A stretch of 64,000 nucleotides of DNA from Patagioenas fasciata (Eukaryota; Chordata; Aves; Columbiformes; Columbidae): assembly GCF_037038585.1 (NCBI RefSeq), contig NC_092526.1, positions 5,418,001 to 5,482,000 of the forward strand, given 5' to 3'. The notes under the pieces are model-generated. The model was given only the letters and a program-made list of their open reading frames with translations. It had not been told where the DNA came from and searched no databases. The position numbers were made by a program, and so were the translations under genes. This document shows positions 63,101-64,000 of this stretch, one piece after another (the first letter of the stretch is position 1; every line of letters begins with the position of its first letter).

Positions 63101-64000
63101 GATGAACTGAAACAGCGACATTCAGCAAACAAGTTTTAAGGCTTTTGTGGCAGATATGAAACGGAGAGTAAATATTCCTAGTGGAGTGTATAAGCTTCTG
63201 CCATCAGCATCTCTGATTGCCTCAGTCAATCATAACCCCCCTGAGATAGCGCTGGAATGGGCCTTGTGGTACGCAGGCTCATTGGCTTTTATTGTGTAAC
63301 GTATTTCATCCTCTGCAGGAAGAAGAGAGAGGGGCAGACATGGTCTTTGCGTTCAACTTGTTCTTAATTGCAAGTTTGTTGGGAAGGATATGAGGACAGA
63401 CACTTCCTCTTGGTAGAGGAGGAGATGCTCAGACATTTAGGAGATACCAGCCTGAAATCCAGTTAATTAATCATATTTTTACAACACTTCACACATACTT
63501 TCAGGTGTTATATCTGTGCCCGGGGTGTCAACAATGTCGTTTTTTTCTGACTTCTCTCAATTTTCACCTCTGCAGCTCCATGAGAGCCTGACACATGCAA
63601 AAGGCAGCCAGAGACTTTATTCTGCTGTCTGCCCCGATGGGAATATGAGCACAATGCCCATTAAAGTGAAGGGATTTCAGCATGGGAACGGTGGTTTGTG
63701 TGGACACGGCTGGAAAAACTGGAGATTACAAATACTATTTCAGAGCAGCAACTGTGAAGCTGGTGACTCACCGCAAAAAGTGTTGACGGTATCTTACTAT
63801 GTGTGTATATTTAACATGCACAGTAATACATGCATGAAATACAGTTAAAAATACAGAGCGTTTAGCATGAAAAGAAAGTGCTGTAATTATGGAGCACAGA
63901 ATTTCTCTAGGAAAGTTTCAGGCTCTCAGAAGTCCCAGCAGACACATTAAATAGGTTCCATCACTTATTTAAGCTGTGGAGATCTTGGGGTTTGAGATGG
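57182..64000. other. intron 1, last block of the window: nothing recognised
   Basis: AT-rich unique sequence. A GC-richer stretch at 61465-61580 (GAGAGGGACGGACACAGCG, GGCAGAGGCTCCCGTGGC) has no open frame of note. The frame at 63516-63848 (110 codons) has no recognisable domain and no flanking splice sites that fit LRP1B. Exon 2 was not seen before the window ends. Confidence 0.55.

Larger units (their letters stand above)
15296..64000 (+). other. LRP1B: LRP1B intron 1 (5' part, continues past the window)
   Basis: Starts at the GTAAGA donor directly after the signal-peptide exon. LRP1B is known for very large introns, so having no second exon in 48.7 kb is expected. I looked for the next LRP1B module, a cysteine-rich LDL-receptor class A repeat with a CDGD/DSDE acidic signature, and saw none on the + strand. 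Apart from CR1 fragments, simple repeats and a minisatellite, the intron is AT-rich unique sequence. The assignment depends on the exon 1 identification. Confidence 0.7.

Noticed and set aside
15296..64000. LRP1B exon 2 or later exons inside the window
   Set aside because: No + strand segment with the cysteine/acidic pattern of an LDL-receptor class A repeat between splice sites was found. The large first intron explains this.
1..64000. CRISPR arrays, operons, phage or plasmid modules, tRNA or rRNA genes
   Set aside because: The sequence is vertebrate genomic DNA. The only arrays are a 3-copy minisatellite and small tandem repeats. No cloverleaf or rRNA signature was recognised.

Overview
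This is vertebrate nuclear DNA, almost certainly from a bird. The evidence is four chicken-repeat-1 (CR1) LINE fragments, recognised by their reverse-transcriptase C-terminus and by 3' ends with ATTCTGTG- or ATTCTATG-type octamers. There is a single CpG island in otherwise AT-rich DNA, overall repeat content is low, and I saw no mammalian L1 or Alu sequence. There are no bacterial-style operons, and almost all open frames in the window are chance frames.

The one real gene I can support is on the + strand. Its promoter lies in a CpG island (about 14911-15760). The first coding exon (15214-15295) encodes a signal peptide and ends on a strong GT donor in phase 1. The 27 complete codons match the recalled N-terminus of human LRP1B, the giant LDL-receptor-family endocytic receptor, at about 15 of 27 positions without gaps. 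The expected phase-1 junction before an Asp codon also fits. I therefore read the window as 15.2 kb of 5' flank and 5'UTR, exon 1, and the first 48.7 kb of LRP1B intron 1. I did not see exon 2.

Layout. 1-14.4 kb is intergenic flank. It holds an 80-bp mariner-type inverted-repeat element (7349-7428) that would fold as a miRNA-like hairpin, a small GC-rich patch with two RFX-like sites (11310-11580), a 27-bp tandem repeat (14163-14239) and simple repeats. 14455-14797 is a CR1 3' end ending about 420 bp before the start codon, followed by an A/C-rich tract that abuts the CpG island. 14955-14990 is a GGGGC array (GC boxes, G-quadruplex potential). 15296-64000 is intron 1. It contains a CR1 tail (27046-27150), a frameshifted CR1 (31727-32236) followed by an A-rich tract, an AT-rich inverted repeat (38374-38448), a minus-strand CR1 with an open 200-residue frame (50223-50900), and a 39-bp minisatellite (57041-57157).

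I found no undescribed multi-gene system. The items most worth a second look are the 80-bp hairpin, the promoter architecture (CR1, A-rich tract, G-rich array), the orphan GC patch with RFX-like motifs, and the repeated A/C-rich tracts, two of which lie beside CR1 3' ends. All identifications come from reading the sequence and recalled family knowledge. No alignment was run.
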